64,000 nucleotides of DNA from Blastocatellia bacterium (GTDB lineage: Bacteria; Acidobacteriota; Blastocatellia; UBA7656; JADIYM01). The notes under the pieces were generated by a model that was given only the letters and a program-made list of their open reading frames with translations, had not been told where the DNA came from and did no database searches. Of the stretch, positions 9,359 to 18,132 are shown piece by piece; positions within the stretch are counted from its first letter, which is position 1; the number at the start of each line of letters is the position of its first letter. Position numbers and translations under genes: made by a program. The stretch spans positions 62,001 through 126,000 of the forward strand of contig JADIYM010000017.1 of assembly GCA_016705245.1 (NCBI GenBank), written 5' to 3'.

Positions 9359-10317
9359 ATGAAGATCCGGAACATCAAGACCCGTATTCGCAGGCCGTCG
9401 CGCGAACCGGCTGTGCGGCCTCGTCGTGCTCGCGCTCGCCTTCCTTCTCGTCCCGCGACGCCTACGTTCGCGCAGATTCCGAACCCAGGAATCGTTCGAC
9501 TCTTCGGATGCGGCCGTCGCGGCGTTCACCGGCGGCTCTCGAAGCCGGCGACATGGACGCCGCTCGCCAGGTGCTCGGCACCGGCATTTCGTCGTTCACC
9601 TCGGGTGAGGCGGTGCAGGACAAGAACAGAGTCGGGCGGCTCGGCAAGGCCGTCAAGGACCAGGTCCGCCCGGTGAACATCAACGCGAAACGCGTCGTGC
9701 TCTTCATCGGCGCGCTCAACTGGCCCTTCCCGATTCCGCTCCTGCAGAACGCCGCAGGCAAGTGGTACTTCGACACGGCCGCGGGCCGCGAAGAGTACCT
9801 AAACCGCCGCATCGGGCGCAACGAGCTCTCCACGATGGCGACGCTGAACGCGGTCGCGAAGGCCCAGGTCGAATACGCGGCCGAGGACCGCGACGGCGAC
9901 GGCGTCATCGAATACGCCCAGAAGCTTCTGAGCACGCCGGGCACGAAGGACGGACTCCACTGGCCCGCGGCGGAGGGTGAACCGAAGAGTCCGGTCGGCG
10001 AGCTCGTCGCCTCGCTGCGCGACGAGGGCTACGTCGCCAGCTCCAGGTCCTATCGCGGGTATCGATTCGGATTGATCACGAAGCAGGGCCCCGCTGCCAT
10101 TGGCGGCGCGAAGGAGTACCTCGCCGACGGCAACCTGGTCCGCGGATTCGCGATCGTCGCCTACCCGGTGAGCTGGGGCTCGTCGGGCATCATGACGTTC
10201 ATGATCGGACCCGACGGACGGGTCTTCGAGAAGAACCTGGGCCCGAAGACCGCTGAGCTCGCGCCCGCCCTCGACACGTTCAATCCGGACAAGTCGTGGA
10301 AGCTGTCGGTGGAGTAG
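9359..10317 (+). CDS. DUF2950 exported protein, 5' end frameshifted
   Basis: The start is set by AGGAG at 9345-9349 and ATG 9359 (MKIRNIKTRIRR). The N-terminal signal region is scattered over three frames: LALAFLLVP, then ESFDSSDAAVAAF, then ALEAGDMDAARQVLG. From about 9535 one frame is intact to the stop. It shows the DUF2950 landmarks NWPFPIPLLQ, WYFDTAAGREE, RIGRNELS, DRDGDGVIEYAQKLLSTPG, GLHWPA, and GGFAIVAYP-like and GIMTFMIGPDG blocks. DUF2950 and DUF3300 genes are habitually neighbours, as here. Function unknown, probably periplasmic. At least two single-base indels are needed to restore the N-terminus. Confidence 0.75.
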
Positions 10318-11009
10318 GACGGTCCACAGATGCACACAGATGCTCGCGGATTCGGACCGCCCGGATTCGTGACCATCTGTCGGGCGGCTGGGTGTAGTCA
10401 GCACGGCGATCGTCGCATTCATTCGGGACGAATTCGAACCGGCGGCTTCGAGCTTCAGAACCGCGAGCGGTAGCGACGGGCCTGGGCAGATGCAAGTCGG
10501 AAGCGTCTCTTCCTTCACGAGAGCAGGAAAGGCGTGGCGGACGTGGCCGGCGGTCCGCTCGCGGTTCTGATGCTCGAGCTGCACTCGCGACCCGTGCGTT
10601 GAACGAAACCGCTGCGCGGTAGGAAGCGAGCGCACTCGACCACCGGCGTATCCCGTCTCCAATGCGACCCGCTCGCTATCGCTCGCGGTACTGATCCTGC
10701 CACGGCACGCATGGCGACATGCCGGACGCGCTCTGAACGGTACATTCCGTTGACGGGGGATCAGTACCGCGAGCGATAGCGAGCGCCGGGCGGACGGGCG
10801 GGGCGGCCGCGGCGTAGTCGCTGCTTCTGCGGTCTGATCCTGGGCAGCAGGCGCGCGAAGTCATTCCGTTGAGGGGATCAGTACCGCGAGCGGAGACGGG
10901 TTCCTAACCACCAGATAGAAACCTCTTCGCACCGGCACGGACCGAAAAAAAAGGGCGGGAGAGGTAAAGGCACCCACCGACGAAGCGAAGAAGTGCCGCG
11001 TCGGCACCA
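10318..11009. repeat. Gene-free gap with R3 repeat cluster
   Basis: About 690 bp without a convincing gene. R3-type arms (CCGCGAGCGGTAGCGA or its complement) occur near 10459-10478, 10554-10570, 10669-10693, 10763-10783 and 10874-10895, alternating in orientation so that neighbouring arms can pair. The phrase ATTCCGTTGA..GGGATCAGTACCGCGAGCG occurs twice (about 10746 and 10862). An ACAGATG repeat sits near 10325. Nothing else is recognised. Confidence 0.6.
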
Positions 11010-11391
11010 TGGACGAACCGCAAATCCATTCGGAATCCGACGCCGAGAACGGCCGTTACTTTCGAGACCTGATTGCCGCGTGGCAGAAGGCCGGAGGGGG
11101 CTCAAATGGGGCGCAGGCGGCGTCAGCCTGCGCGGCCCGGTCGACGGCAAGGACGTGAGCGTCTGTTTTCTCGCTCCGAAGTTCGCCGGCAAGCAGGACC
11201 GGATCGAGCTGGCCTGCACGACGCTAACGAAGCAGATCGGCGTCACACGTGCATCCGGGCTGGACGACACCCTGCGTGCCGCCGCCGGCGACCACGTTCT
11301 CGGAAAGTCGATGATCAGCGTCGTGCGGCCCGGTGCCCTGTCGCCCGCCAGTCAGAAGGCTTTGACTCAAGCATTCCTCGACCTGCTGTGA
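11010..11391 (+). CDS. Small hypothetical protein, frameshifted
   Basis: The plausible protein starts at ATG 11010 (MDEPQIHSESDAENGRYFRD), runs through LIAAWQKAGGG and must change frame in the G6 run at about 11095-11100. It then continues LKWGAGGVSLRGPVDGKD to the TGA at 11389-11391, about 126 residues. The second half (VSVCFLAPKFAGKQDRIEL...) is well formed and ends just before a R1 element. I do not recognise the family. Either a one-base error in the homopolymer or a real mutation splits it. Confidence 0.5.
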
Positions 11392-11410
11392 CTGATCGCC
11401 ACTGAAGACT

Positions 11411-11475
11411 GGAGAGGATTTCAGGATTGACAGGATTTCCCGTTAATCCTGCAAATCCTGAAATCCTGTCCACTC
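11411..11475. repeat. R1 palindrome, copy 1 (CAGGATT arms)
   Basis: R1 has a left arm GAGTGGACAGGATT followed by two more CAGGATT words at 8-9 bp spacing, a spacer of 5-60 bp, and the mirror arm of AATCCTG words ending CCTGTCCACTC. Ten copies occur in this window. This one has a very short centre and overlaps the 3' end of the sugar-kinase gene, supplying its last codons (WTGFQDLQD) and stop. It lies between two convergent genes. Confidence 0.9.
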
Positions 11476-12354
11476 TTCGTCCGGGATCGCCCCGCGGACG
11501 AGGCAGAGGCGTCGAGCAAAGGCATCGGCGCGTTCGAGCGTCTGCTGCGGCGTCCAGTCTCGAATAAAGCCCGCGATCGAGACCGCCGCGAAACCGTCGC
11601 CGGCGCCGACCGTGTCGACAAGCGGCCCGTCCAGCGGACGGCCTTCGACGCGCGCGTGGTTTCCGTCGACATCGAGCGACCACGCACCCCGAGCGCCGCA
11701 CGTGACCGTCACGCACCGCAGGTCGAAGCGCTTGATCAACTCGGCCACATGCAATTCGGGGTCAGTGCCCGGGAGGTCGAGACGCCCGGCGACGATTCCG
11801 AGCTCGTCGTCGTTGAGCTTCAGATCATCGGCCATTTCGAGCGAGCGCAGGATCACGTCCTTGCCGTCGAACGGCGCGCGCAGGTTGATGTCGAGCCAGC
11901 AGAAGCTGTGGGTCGCGTTCAGCGTCGCGTCGAGGGCGGCTCGGGACCTCTCGGATCGCTGCGCCAAAGTCCCAAAGTACACGAGCCGCGGCTGCGCAGC
12001 TCGCACCGCAGCAGCAGCATGGATGCGATCGATCGCGTCGTAAGCCTGATTCTCGAGGATCTCGAATCGGTGACCGCCGTCGTCAAACGTGACGCGAACG
12101 CGGCCGGTCGGAAGGACTGGGTCGCGCTGCACGCCGCGCGTATCCATCCCGGCGGTGCGTATCGCGTTCCACAGTCGCTCGCCGTATTCGTCGCGGCCAA
12201 CGCGCGTGACCAGCACCGGCTCGAGACCGAGATGTTTCAGGTGGTACGCGACGTTGAACGGCGCGCCGCCAAGGACGCTGCGGTCGGGAAACTCGTCGAC
12301 GAGAGTCTCGCCAAACACCGCCACCTTCACATTTTCATCAAGTTCGCCGCCCAC
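11443..12354 (-). CDS. PfkB-family carbohydrate kinase (fructokinase-like)
   Basis: A ribokinase-fold sugar kinase of 303 residues. Features: VAVFGETLVDEFP and the LGGAPFNVAYHLKHLGL substrate motif near the N-terminus, and the ATP/catalytic signature VDTVGAGDGFAA near the C-terminus with Asp as base. The substrate is probably fructose or a related sugar, but that is inferred from the family. GTG 12354 is chosen because GGAGG lies 7 bases upstream (complement of 12362-12366). The natural C-terminus has been replaced or extended by a R1 element, so the last ten or so residues are repeat-encoded. It is divergent from the MBL-fold gene. Confidence 0.88.
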   Translation of the reverse strand: MGGELDENVKVAVFGETLVDEFPDRSVLGGAPFNVAYHLKHLGLEPVLVTRVGRDEYGERLWNAIRTAGMDTRGVQRDPVLPTGRVRVTFDDGGHRFEILENQAYDAIDRIHAAAAVRAAQPRLVYFGTLAQRSERSRAALDATLNATHSFCWLDINLRAPFDGKDVILRSLEMADDLKLNDDELGIVAGRLDLPGTDPELHVAELIKRFDLRCVTVTCGARGAWSLDVDGNHARVEGRPLDGPLVDTVGAGDGFAAVSIAGFIRDWTPQQTLERADAFARRLCLVRGAIPDEEWTGFQDLQD

Positions 12355-12427
12355 GCCTGTTCCTCCAACCCTGGCATCTGTCTCTTCGTGGTAACGTCTG
12401 GCGGGCATCTCAACACAGGGAAGGCAA

Positions 12428-13420
12428 ATGAAACAATCAACATCCATTCTCCTGGCTCTAGCACTATTCGTCGGCAGCGCCCCTGCTCCAACGGCCGCAG
12501 CGCAGGCACGATCGACGAAGCTCGGTGTGACGCTGACAAATGCCTACGATGCGTTTGGCAAGGAGACCAGGGGACTCACGCACGACTTCGGCTTTTCGAC
12601 CGTCATCGAATACAGGGGCAAGACGATTCTGTTTGATTCAGGAACGGATGCCCGAGTATTTGAAAAGAATATCAAGGCACTACGACTCGATCTCAGAAAG
12701 GTTGATATCGCGATTGTTTCGCACGGGCACTACGACCATATCGGTGGTTTTGACTATCTACTCAGCGTTAATCCGAACGTAATAATTTATGCTCCGAACG
12801 ATTTTTTCTCGCTTGGCGCGCCGATCACTTTTCCTTTTCGCGAAACTGAACCTGAAGCGGCGGCAACACTGCCCAGGGAAATGCGATATTTCGGCGGCGA
12901 GAAAATCATCGAAGGCATGAGAACCGTGCCAACGGGCAGATTCTGGAAATCGAAGGTGGAGTTCCTGAGCGAAGCCAGGGAGGTTTCGCCAGGCGTGACC
13001 ATAGTTCCGACGACTTCCACGCTGATGGGGACGTTTATCAAGTATCCACCGTTCGAGGAGCATCCGCAGTTTATCGGTCTGCCGGAACTGTCTCTTTCTC
13101 TTGCCACTGATAAAGGCGACATCGTAATTTCCGGCTGCTCGCACAGCACGATCGAAGCGATCGTTCGCGAAACGAAGCGCGTTCGAAAGGAAAAGGTTTA
13201 TATGGTCGTTGGCGGGTTTCACTTGATCCCGTACAAGCGGGAATACATCGAGGACCTGGCACTGCGGATGAAGAATGAATACGGGGTTGACTCGGTGGCC
13301 CCGGCTCATTGCACCGGTCAGTTGGGTTTCTCGATCTTCCGGAAAGTCTTCGGTGACAGATACAGGTTCTTCGGACTTGGCGAGACCATTGAGCTCCAGG
13401 CGCAACTAGCGGACTCATGA
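12428..13420 (+). CDS. Exported metallo-beta-lactamase-fold protein (COG1237-like), low GC
   Basis: 330 residues with a Sec signal (LLALALFVGSAPAPTAAAQA). The zinc motif SHGHYDHIGG and the later GCSH, GGFHLI and APAHCTG segments place it in the MBL superfamily, nearest in layout to the 7,8-dihydropterin-6-methyl-4-(beta-D-ribofuranosyl)aminobenzene-phosphate synthase group (COG1237). The actual reaction is unknown. Base composition drops to about half GC here against roughly two thirds in neighbours, and codons such as AAT, ATT and GAA are frequent, so the gene is probably a recent acquisition. GGGAAGG precedes ATG 12428. Intact. Confidence 0.82.
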   Translation: MKQSTSILLALALFVGSAPAPTAAAQARSTKLGVTLTNAYDAFGKETRGLTHDFGFSTVIEYRGKTILFDSGTDARVFEKNIKALRLDLRKVDIAIVSHGHYDHIGGFDYLLSVNPNVIIYAPNDFFSLGAPITFPFRETEPEAAATLPREMRYFGGEKIIEGMRTVPTGRFWKSKVEFLSEAREVSPGVTIVPTTSTLMGTFIKYPPFEEHPQFIGLPELSLSLATDKGDIVISGCSHSTIEAIVRETKRVRKEKVYMVVGGFHLIPYKREYIEDLALRMKNEYGVDSVAPAHCTGQLGFSIFRKVFGDRYRFFGLGETIELQAQLADS

Positions 13421-13548
13421 AGCAGGAGTCCGTCCGTGGGCATTGACGCCGTCACGCGCGCATGCTGACGCTGTGCGTTCGCGCGTGACTCGCGCTTTCG
13501 CAGGCCCGCGTCGTATCATCGCCAAGTCCGAACGAAAGGAACACCGTG

Positions 13549-14142
13549 ATGCCGACCGACGACCCGACATCTCCGCGCGCCACCTTCACCTCGATCGAGC
13601 ACAGCACCGAGACTGACTGGAAGATCATCTTCTCGCAGTTCGTACCCTACGCGCAGGCGCTTCCGGATCGCGTCCTCGCGCACCTGCGAGTGCTCGACGG
13701 CGATTACGGGGGATTCCCCGTCGATCGGCTGAGACATTCGTTGCAGACGGCCACCCTCGCGCATCGCGACGGGCGCGACGACGAATACGTGATCTGTGCC
13801 CTGCTGCATGACATCGGCGACACGCTCGGTTCCTACAATCACCCCGACATTGCCGCGGCGATCCTCAAGCCGTTCGTGACGGAAGCGAACCACTGGATGG
13901 TCGCGCATCACGGAATCTTCCAGGGCTACTACTTCTTCCACCACCTCGGCATGAACCGCGACATGCGCGAGGTTTTCCGCGATCATCCGCACTACGGTCG
14001 AACTGAGGAGTTCTGCGCCCGGTACGATGGCCCGGCGTTCGACGCGAGCTACGACACGTTCCCGCTCGAGTTCTTCGAACCGATCCTCCGCCGCGTCTTC
14101 GCGCAGCCGAAGCACACGATCTACACCGCCGCGAACGAGTAG
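13549..14142 (+). CDS. HD-domain metalloprotein (phosphohydrolase or PhnZ/TmpB-like oxygenase)
   Basis: 197 residues. RLRHSLQTATLAHRDG gives the first His, CALLHDIGD the HD pair, and NHWMVAHHGIFQGYYFFHH further His ligands, all-helical as in HD proteins. The C-terminal YDGPAFDASYDTFPLEFFEPILR is characteristic of a subgroup related to mixed-valent di-iron oxygenases acting on phosphonates, but related proteins are also annotated simply as HD phosphohydrolases. AAGGAA seven bases before ATG 13549 favours that start over GTG 13546. No phosphonate genes lie nearby, so the substrate is open. It is followed by R2. Confidence 0.7.
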   Translation: MPTDDPTSPRATFTSIEHSTETDWKIIFSQFVPYAQALPDRVLAHLRVLDGDYGGFPVDRLRHSLQTATLAHRDGRDDEYVICALLHDIGDTLGSYNHPDIAAAILKPFVTEANHWMVAHHGIFQGYYFFHHLGMNRDMREVFRDHPHYGRTEEFCARYDGPAFDASYDTFPLEFFEPILRRVFAQPKHTIYTAANE

Positions 14143-14159
14143 GGCGGCGTTCCGGCGCT

Positions 14160-14276
14160 GCGCGAAGCGCCTTGGAGTGCGGCGTGAATCGCCGCTTTGG
14201 ATTCCTGTCCGCCTGGATTCGAACTGAAATCCAAAGCGGCGCTGCGCGCCGCACTCCAAGGCGCTTCGCGCAAAAG
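14160..14276. repeat. R2 palindrome, copy 2 (complete)
   Basis: Both arms are present, with the centre CCTGTCCGCCTGGATTCGAA. It lies between the convergent HD-domain and DUF2723 genes; the DUF2723 stop is only 3 bp beyond the right arm. A strong transcript hairpin is predicted in either direction. Confidence 0.88.
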
Positions 14277-14279
14277 GCG

Positions 14280-16232
14280 TCAGGACGGCGGCCGGCTGGC
14301 AAGCTGCGTGGCGAGCCGGCGCGCATCAGCGCTGCCGGGATCGATCGCAAGCGCCGAGTTCGCCGATTCCAACGCCTGGTCGTGTCGGCCGTGCACCGCG
14401 AGGTACAGCCCCCTGTTCACGAGCATCCCGGAGTAGACCGGGCGCACCTTGAGCTCGACGACGTCGTCCGGCTCCGTGCGGCGCGACCCGCCGGTCAGGC
14501 TGCGCGTCTCGAGCGCGATGTCGGGCGGTTCGTGAAACGCCGTGTCGGAATACAACCGGAACACGAGACCGTGCGGGACCGCCTGCCAAGTTGCGCCTAT
14601 CGCTCGCGAGAGACCGCTGTCCGACACGACTAGCTCCTGCGTCACGTACACCGGCGCCACGCGCGCGTGCGCCGAAACCAGCGCGAGGATCATCCCACGG
14701 AACCGACCGTCGATCCGCTCCGAGAGCCTTCCGTCCCGGGCGTAGGCGTCCGGGTCGGCCTCCCAGCCACGCAGGTCCTGCAGATACACCGTCACGTCGG
14801 GCTCCGCCGCGGCGAAGTGCGACGGGTAGCGCGCCATCATCGACTCGACGTACCAGCTCCGGCGCAGCAGGTTCACGTCGATCGCGACGACGTCGGTCCG
14901 CTCGCCGGCAACCTCGATCGTGTAGAGCATCGGCGAATACAGCTGCCAGTCCTCGGTCAGCAGCATGCCGCCCGGCTCGATCGTCGCGAACGCGTTGTGG
15001 ACATAGTCGCGCGCGATGAAGTCGCCGCGCCGGTTCGTGTACGGCAGGTTGCCGGCGAGCGCCACGGCGACGACGAGGCCGACAGCGATCGGCGCGAGGT
15101 ACGGCCGTCCGAATCGGCGTGCCAGTTCGAGCAGTTCTGCCGCGCCCGTCCCGGCCACGAGGGCGAAGACGATGAAGACCGGCAGGTAATACGCCTCTGT
15201 GTCTTCGGCGATGTCGTACGCGAGCGCATAGGCCGTAGCGCTCCCGGCAACGAGCGCCAGCGCACCGAGTAGCGTCCGGTCCCTGCGCCACAGTCTCACA
15301 ATTCCCGCAACCACGAGCGCAAAGCCCGCGGGCAGCCACCACGGACCGTATTGCCGGACTGCGATGCGCAGGAACTCCGCGATCTGTTCGACGAAGCCTG
15401 CCTGGCTGCTCGCCAGATTTGCCTGATAAATCCACCCCGACACGTGCAGAAACAGCCGGTTCGCCGAATCCGGATCGCCCCAGTTCATCAGCGGCCCGCG
15501 CGACGCCGCGATCGGGAGGTACGCGTAAACCGCGAGGCCCGCAATCCCGGCCAGCGCGATCCGCAGTGCGTCGCGCCGTTGCACGCCCGGCCGCCGCGCC
15601 GTCCGCCACACAAGAAACGCGAGTCCCGGCACCCACACCAAGACCGTCACGTGGTGCACGCCGAGCGCGATCCCGAAAAGCACCGCGGCGACGATGAGCA
15701 GCGCGTCGCGCCGACGCCCCGCGAGCGCCTCGGCGCGCCATCGCAGCACGATGAACGCGACGAGCGCTACCATCAGCGTGTTGAGCGTGTAGACCTCCGC
15801 AATCGTTGCGAAGCTCCAGAACGCGCGCGAGAACGCGAGCATCGATCCGCCCGCCACAGCGGCGAGCACGGCCGCGGCCGGATCGAACGAGTCGACGGCC
15901 GCTGCCTCGTTCTTTCGCGGAGCGGCAAGGCGAGTGACAACCCTCGACCGCGCCACCTCGACTGCGGCCAGCGACGTCGCGCCGGCTGCCAGCGCGCCGA
16001 ACAACGCCGAGGCGAAATTGACGCGCGCCGCGATCTCGCCTACCGGCACGCGCGTCGCGAGGTGCGCGAGCATCGTGTAGAGCGGAAATCCGGGCGGATG
16101 CGCGACGCCGGCCGTCCATGCAGCAACGATCAACTCGCCACTGTCGACGAGCGTCACCGTCGGCGCGAGGGTGAGGACGTAGATGCCGAGCGCGACGGCG
16201 GCGACTGAGACAGCTGTCAGATTGATCCGCAT
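14280..16232 (-). CDS. DUF2723 multi-pass membrane protein (GT-C glycosyltransferase-like)
   Basis: About 650 residues from ATG 16232 (MRINLTAVSVAAVALG). The first loop carries TLVDSGELIVAAWTAGVAHPPGFPLYTM, the conserved DUF2723 segment that resembles the acidic catalytic loop of GT-C enzymes. About ten hydrophobic spans follow to residue 430. A soluble C-terminal part ends in a TPR-like helix pair (LVNRGLYLAVHGRHDQAL, NSALAIDPGSADARR). Members are thought to transfer sugars from lipid carriers to proteins, as in TMEM260-type O-mannosylation, but this is not demonstrated for bacteria. Divergent from the cysteine-synthase-like gene. Confidence 0.8.
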   Translation of the reverse strand: MRINLTAVSVAAVALGIYVLTLAPTVTLVDSGELIVAAWTAGVAHPPGFPLYTMLAHLATRVPVGEIAARVNFASALFGALAAGATSLAAVEVARSRVVTRLAAPRKNEAAAVDSFDPAAAVLAAVAGGSMLAFSRAFWSFATIAEVYTLNTLMVALVAFIVLRWRAEALAGRRRDALLIVAAVLFGIALGVHHVTVLVWVPGLAFLVWRTARRPGVQRRDALRIALAGIAGLAVYAYLPIAASRGPLMNWGDPDSANRLFLHVSGWIYQANLASSQAGFVEQIAEFLRIAVRQYGPWWLPAGFALVVAGIVRLWRRDRTLLGALALVAGSATAYALAYDIAEDTEAYYLPVFIVFALVAGTGAAELLELARRFGRPYLAPIAVGLVVAVALAGNLPYTNRRGDFIARDYVHNAFATIEPGGMLLTEDWQLYSPMLYTIEVAGERTDVVAIDVNLLRRSWYVESMMARYPSHFAAAEPDVTVYLQDLRGWEADPDAYARDGRLSERIDGRFRGMILALVSAHARVAPVYVTQELVVSDSGLSRAIGATWQAVPHGLVFRLYSDTAFHEPPDIALETRSLTGGSRRTEPDDVVELKVRPVYSGMLVNRGLYLAVHGRHDQALESANSALAIDPGSADARRLATQLASRPPS

Positions 16233-16340
16233 GAACGCCGGACAGATTCTCACAGATCCAATCCGCAATCAGCTGTGTTACATCGCACCAGCTCTGGTTT
16301 ACCCTCTCACCTGACGCCTGCGTCCGAGGGAGAAGCCCAT

Positions 16341-17396
16341 ATGACCACCGCCACCCGCACTCGCCGAGCCGCCGATCTGCGGCACATGGTCGGCAACACG
16401 CCGCTGCTCGCCATCCGTTTCCGATACCGCGGCCAGCCGCGGACCGTGTACGCCAAGGCCGAGCACATGAACATCACGGGCTCGATCAAAGACCGCATGG
16501 CGCTGCACATCCTCCGGAGCGCATATCGCGAGGGCCGCATCGGCCCCGGTGACACCGTCGTCGAAGCTACGTCGGGCAACACGGGAATCTCGTTTGCCGC
16601 CATCGGCCGTGCGCTCGGCCACCCGGTAGTCATCTTCATGCCTGACTGGATGAGTGTCGAACGCGTCGCGCTCATCCGCAGCTTCGGCGCCCGCATCGTC
16701 CCCGTGAGCAAGGAGGAGGGCGGATTCCTTGGCAGCATTGCGAAGACGGAGGAGTTTGCGCGCCAGCAGCACCACGTCTTCCTGCCGAGACAGTTCTCGA
16801 ACACTGCCAACGTCGACGCCCACGCGCAGACGACCGGCCCCGAGATCCTCGGACAGCTACAGGCAAACGGTCTCTCGCCCGATGCGTTCGTCGCGGGCGT
16901 CGGGACTGGCGGCACCGTAATGGGGGTCGGCGAATTCCTGCGCATCCACTGCCCGAACGTGCGCCTGCATCCGGTGGAGCCGGCCGAGTCGCCGACGCTG
17001 TCGACCGGCTGCAAGGTCGGACACCACCGCATTCAGGGAGTCTCGGACGAGTTCATCCCGCCGATCCTCGACCTCGCGTGCCTCGACGACGTCATCGCAG
17101 TGCACGACGGCGACGCGATCCTGATGGCCCAGATGCTGGCGTGCGAGCTCGGCCTCGCTGTCGGCATCTCGTCGGGCGCGAACTTCCTCGCGGCGCTGAT
17201 GGTGCAGGACATGATGGGCGGCGAGGCCGTCGTGACGACGGTTTTCGCCGACGACAACAAGAAGTACCTGAGCACGGACCTGCTGCGCGAGGAGCCGGTC
17301 CGCGACGGCTACCTGACGCCCGACGTCGAGCTCGACGGCTACGAGGCCTTCCGCCGGGTGTGCGACACGTGCTTCGCGACGGATGATGAAGAGTAG
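16341..17396 (+). CDS. PLP-dependent cysteine synthase family protein
   Basis: 351 residues of fold-type II PLP enzyme. MVGNTPLLAI opens the domain; the PLP lysine is in NITGSIKDRMA, the phosphate/substrate loop is EATSGNTGISFAA, and the glycine loop GVGTGGTVMGVG follows. The C-terminal extension (about 50 residues, ending YEAFRRVCDTCFATDDEE) with TVFADDNKKYLST is typical of a CysK/CBS-like subgroup rather than classic O-acetylserine sulfhydrylase. It probably makes cysteine or a related beta-substituted amino acid. GAGGGAG lies before ATG 16341. The stop codon TAG is the first triplet of a R1 element. Confidence 0.85.
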   Translation: MTTATRTRRAADLRHMVGNTPLLAIRFRYRGQPRTVYAKAEHMNITGSIKDRMALHILRSAYREGRIGPGDTVVEATSGNTGISFAAIGRALGHPVVIFMPDWMSVERVALIRSFGARIVPVSKEEGGFLGSIAKTEEFARQQHHVFLPRQFSNTANVDAHAQTTGPEILGQLQANGLSPDAFVAGVGTGGTVMGVGEFLRIHCPNVRLHPVEPAESPTLSTGCKVGHHRIQGVSDEFIPPILDLACLDDVIAVHDGDAILMAQMLACELGLAVGISSGANFLAALMVQDMMGGEAVVTTVFADDNKKYLSTDLLREEPVRDGYLTPDVELDGYEAFRRVCDTCFATDDEE

Positions 17397-17512
17397 ACAG
17401 GATTTCAGGATTGTCAGGATTATCAGGATTCATTCAGGGTCATCGAACCCGATCGCCCACTTTGAGTGAATCCTGTTAGTCCTGATAATCCTGAAATCCT
17501 GTCCACTCTCCG
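17392..17512. repeat. R1 palindrome, copy 2
   Basis: Long-centre copy: the left arm begins inside the TAG stop of the cysteine-synthase-like gene (GAGTAGACAGG), and the right arm ends CCACTC 10 bp before the GNAT start codon. It fills the whole intergenic space between two genes on the same strand. Confidence 0.9.
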
Positions 17513-17522
17513 GAGAAATGAA

Positions 17523-18053
17523 ATGGAAATACCGCGGCTGGAAACCGAGCGCCTGATCCTCAGGGAGTGGCGCGAGGAGACGGATTTCGAAACGTATGCG
17601 GCGATGATGGCCGATGCGGACGTCATGCGTTTTCTTCTCGGCGAGCCGATGTCGCGCTTCGAGGCGTGGCGCTCGATGGCGTTCATGGTTGGCCATTGGA
17701 CGCTGCGAGGATACGGCCATTGGGCCGTCGAGGAGCGCGCGACCGGACAGTTCGTCGGGCGCGTCGGCTTCCTGAATCCCGACGGCTGGCCCGGGTTCGA
17801 GATCGGCTGGACGCTCGCGCGCGAGCACTGGGGCAAGGGCTTCGCGACCGAGGCCGCGCGGCGCGCGCTGACCCACGCCTTCGACGAAATGGGACGCGAT
17901 CATGTCATCAGCCTGATCGACCCCGACAACGCGGCGTCGATCGCCGTGGCGACTCGACTTGGGGAAACCCACGAAAGCGAGTTCGATCTCATGGGAAAAC
18001 TCGTGCGGATCTACGGCGTCTCGCGCGAGCGCTTCGCCGAGGTCTCGGGCTAG
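17523..18053 (+). CDS. GNAT N-acetyltransferase (RimJ/RimL type)
   Basis: 176 residues. IPRLETERLILREWREE is the typical RimJ/RimL opening; GHWAVEERATGQFVGRVGF forms the central strands; EIGWTLAREHWGKGFATEA is the acetyl-CoA pyrophosphate loop (motif A, here HWGKGFA); and VISLIDPDNAASIAVATRLG is the motif-B helix. It acetylates an amino group on a protein N-terminus or small molecule; the substrate is not predictable. ATG 17523 follows GGAGAAATGA. An upstream in-frame extension would be repeat-encoded and is rejected. Confidence 0.88.
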   Translation: MEIPRLETERLILREWREETDFETYAAMMADADVMRFLLGEPMSRFEAWRSMAFMVGHWTLRGYGHWAVEERATGQFVGRVGFLNPDGWPGFEIGWTLAREHWGKGFATEAARRALTHAFDEMGRDHVISLIDPDNAASIAVATRLGETHESEFDLMGKLVRIYGVSRERFAEVSG

Positions 18054-18132
18054 CTCGTGGTCGAAACAGCGCGCCGTTCGGCTGGCCCGGGACGCAGCCG
18101 GGTCCCCTGACCCGGCCGCGTCTCGAGTTCAG

